Source: Deltaproteobacteria bacterium CG07_land_8_20_14_0_80_60_11 (GTDB taxonomy: Bacteria; Desulfobacterota; Desulfobaccia; Desulfobaccales; 0-14-0-80-60-11). Taken from it: a stretch of 5,260 bases of DNA. The notes under the pieces were generated by a model, which saw nothing but the letters and a program-made list of their open reading frames with translations, did not search any database and had not been told where the DNA came from. Of the stretch, positions 5,077 through 5,260 are shown piece by piece (position 1 is the stretch's first letter; every line of letters starts with the position of its first letter). Where the stretch lies: NCBI GenBank assembly GCA_002779455.1, contig PEWM01000203.1, positions 1 through 5,260 on the forward strand, written 5' to 3'. A program made the translations under genes and the position numbers.

Positions 5077-5096
5077 CCATTCTTGGTACGTAATAC
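5077..5096 (+). repeat. Diverged partial copy of the tad-operon palindrome
   Basis: CCATTCTTGGTACGTAATAC here matches CCATTCTTGGTGCGTAAGAC, the minus strand of 1135-1154, at 18 of 20 positions. It abuts the DUF362 stop codon directly, and the preceding GTAG (5073-5076) also matches the GTAG that begins the full repeat on that strand. The GGCGCGT hairpin part is missing, so this is a truncated copy. Confidence 0.65.
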
Positions 5097-5098
5097 CG

Positions 5099-5126
5099 TT
5101 TTCGGTTTTCGGTTTTCGGTTTTCGG
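5099..5126 (+). repeat. Tandem heptamer repeat (TTTTCGG) x4
   Basis: Four perfect copies of TTTTCGG in direct tandem, starting 22 bp after the DUF362 stop. It is non-coding. The unit length of 7 and perfect identity suggest slippage expansion; copy number may vary between strains. It does not form a terminator hairpin. Confidence 0.9.
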
Positions 5127-5186
5127 TCAAAAACCATAAAAATCATAAGAGGTTATAGCTATATTTTGTCGCGTTTGAAAGCGAAC

Positions 5187-5201
5187 TTGGTATAATACCA
5201 A
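5187..5201. repeat. Perfect short palindrome TTGGTATAATACCAA
   Basis: Two 7-base arms, TTGGTAT and ATACCAA, around a central A. It includes a perfect TATAAT (5191-5196), with TTGTCG as a poor -35 at a spacing of 19. It may be an operator-like site, a promoter for a gene to the right of the window, or part of a larger dispersed repeat with the next element. Confidence 0.5.
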
Positions 5202-5230
5202 ACTGCGTTCATACAGGTAATTTATGTTCC

Positions 5231-5256
5231 GTAGGGGCGGACCCATGTGTCCGCCC
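5231..5256. repeat. REP-like hairpin repeat (GTAGGGGCGGAC ... GTCCGCCC)
   Basis: GGGCGGAC (5235-5242) and GTCCGCCC (5249-5256) form a perfect 8-bp stem with a 6-base loop, preceded by GTAG. GTAGGGGCG-type hairpins are common dispersed intergenic repeats in several bacterial phyla. The element may continue past the window edge. It could also act as a transcript-end stabiliser for the DUF362 operon, but no T-tract follows. Confidence 0.65.
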
Positions 5257-5260
5257 TCAG

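Noticed and set aside
4678..5130. Minus-strand 150-codon frame opposite the DUF362 gene
   Set aside because: It is a shadow of a well-supported gene, its start lies in the heptamer repeat region, and it has no recognisable motif.

Overview
The window carries two divergently arranged gene sets separated by about 0.9 kb of repeat-rich, non-coding DNA. It looks chromosomal and bacterial, with fairly GC-rich genes and AT-rich control regions. The Tad/Flp pilus gene order, short palindromic repeats of the GTAGGGCG/GTAGGGGCG type and a DUF362 protein would fit a Desulfobacterota (deltaproteobacterial) genome. That assignment is inference and there is no rRNA or marker gene to fix it.

Left half, minus strand (reading from about 2600 down to 1): the start of a Tad (tight adherence, type IVc) pilus operon. 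In transcription order it holds a long leader, the Flp major pilin (2066-2227), a strong stem-loop (2014-2047), a previously easy-to-miss 34-residue membrane microprotein with a perfect Shine-Dalgarno site (1867-1971), the prepilin peptidase CpaA/TadV (1255-1821), a 227-bp intercistronic stretch carrying a palindromic repeat, the periplasmic SAF-domain assembly protein CpaB/RcpC (221-1027), and the N-terminus of a TadE-type pseudopilin cut by the window edge (1-176). CpaA would process Flp and the TadE-like protein, and CpaB would work with the outer-membrane secretin, which is not in the window and presumably lies further left.

Middle (2228-3154): the flp leader has two Shine-Dalgarno-like sequences with a candidate leader ORF and helically phased CTCAAT repeats. 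Next comes a nested inverted-repeat element of about 240 bp (2667-2906) that looks like a non-autonomous mobile element (MITE) with a second palindromic repeat inside it. A tentative sigma-70 promoter (3033-3061) faces right.

Right half, plus strand: a two-gene operon with an ATGA overlap. The first product (3155-4048) is a soluble squalene-cyclase/prenyltransferase-type alpha-barrel protein without the DxDD catalytic motif. The second (4045-5076) is a DUF362 protein with a twin-arginine signal/anchor. Their joint function is not known from the sequence. The last 184 bp hold no gene but four short repeat structures, one of which is a diverged partial copy of the palindrome found inside the pilus operon.
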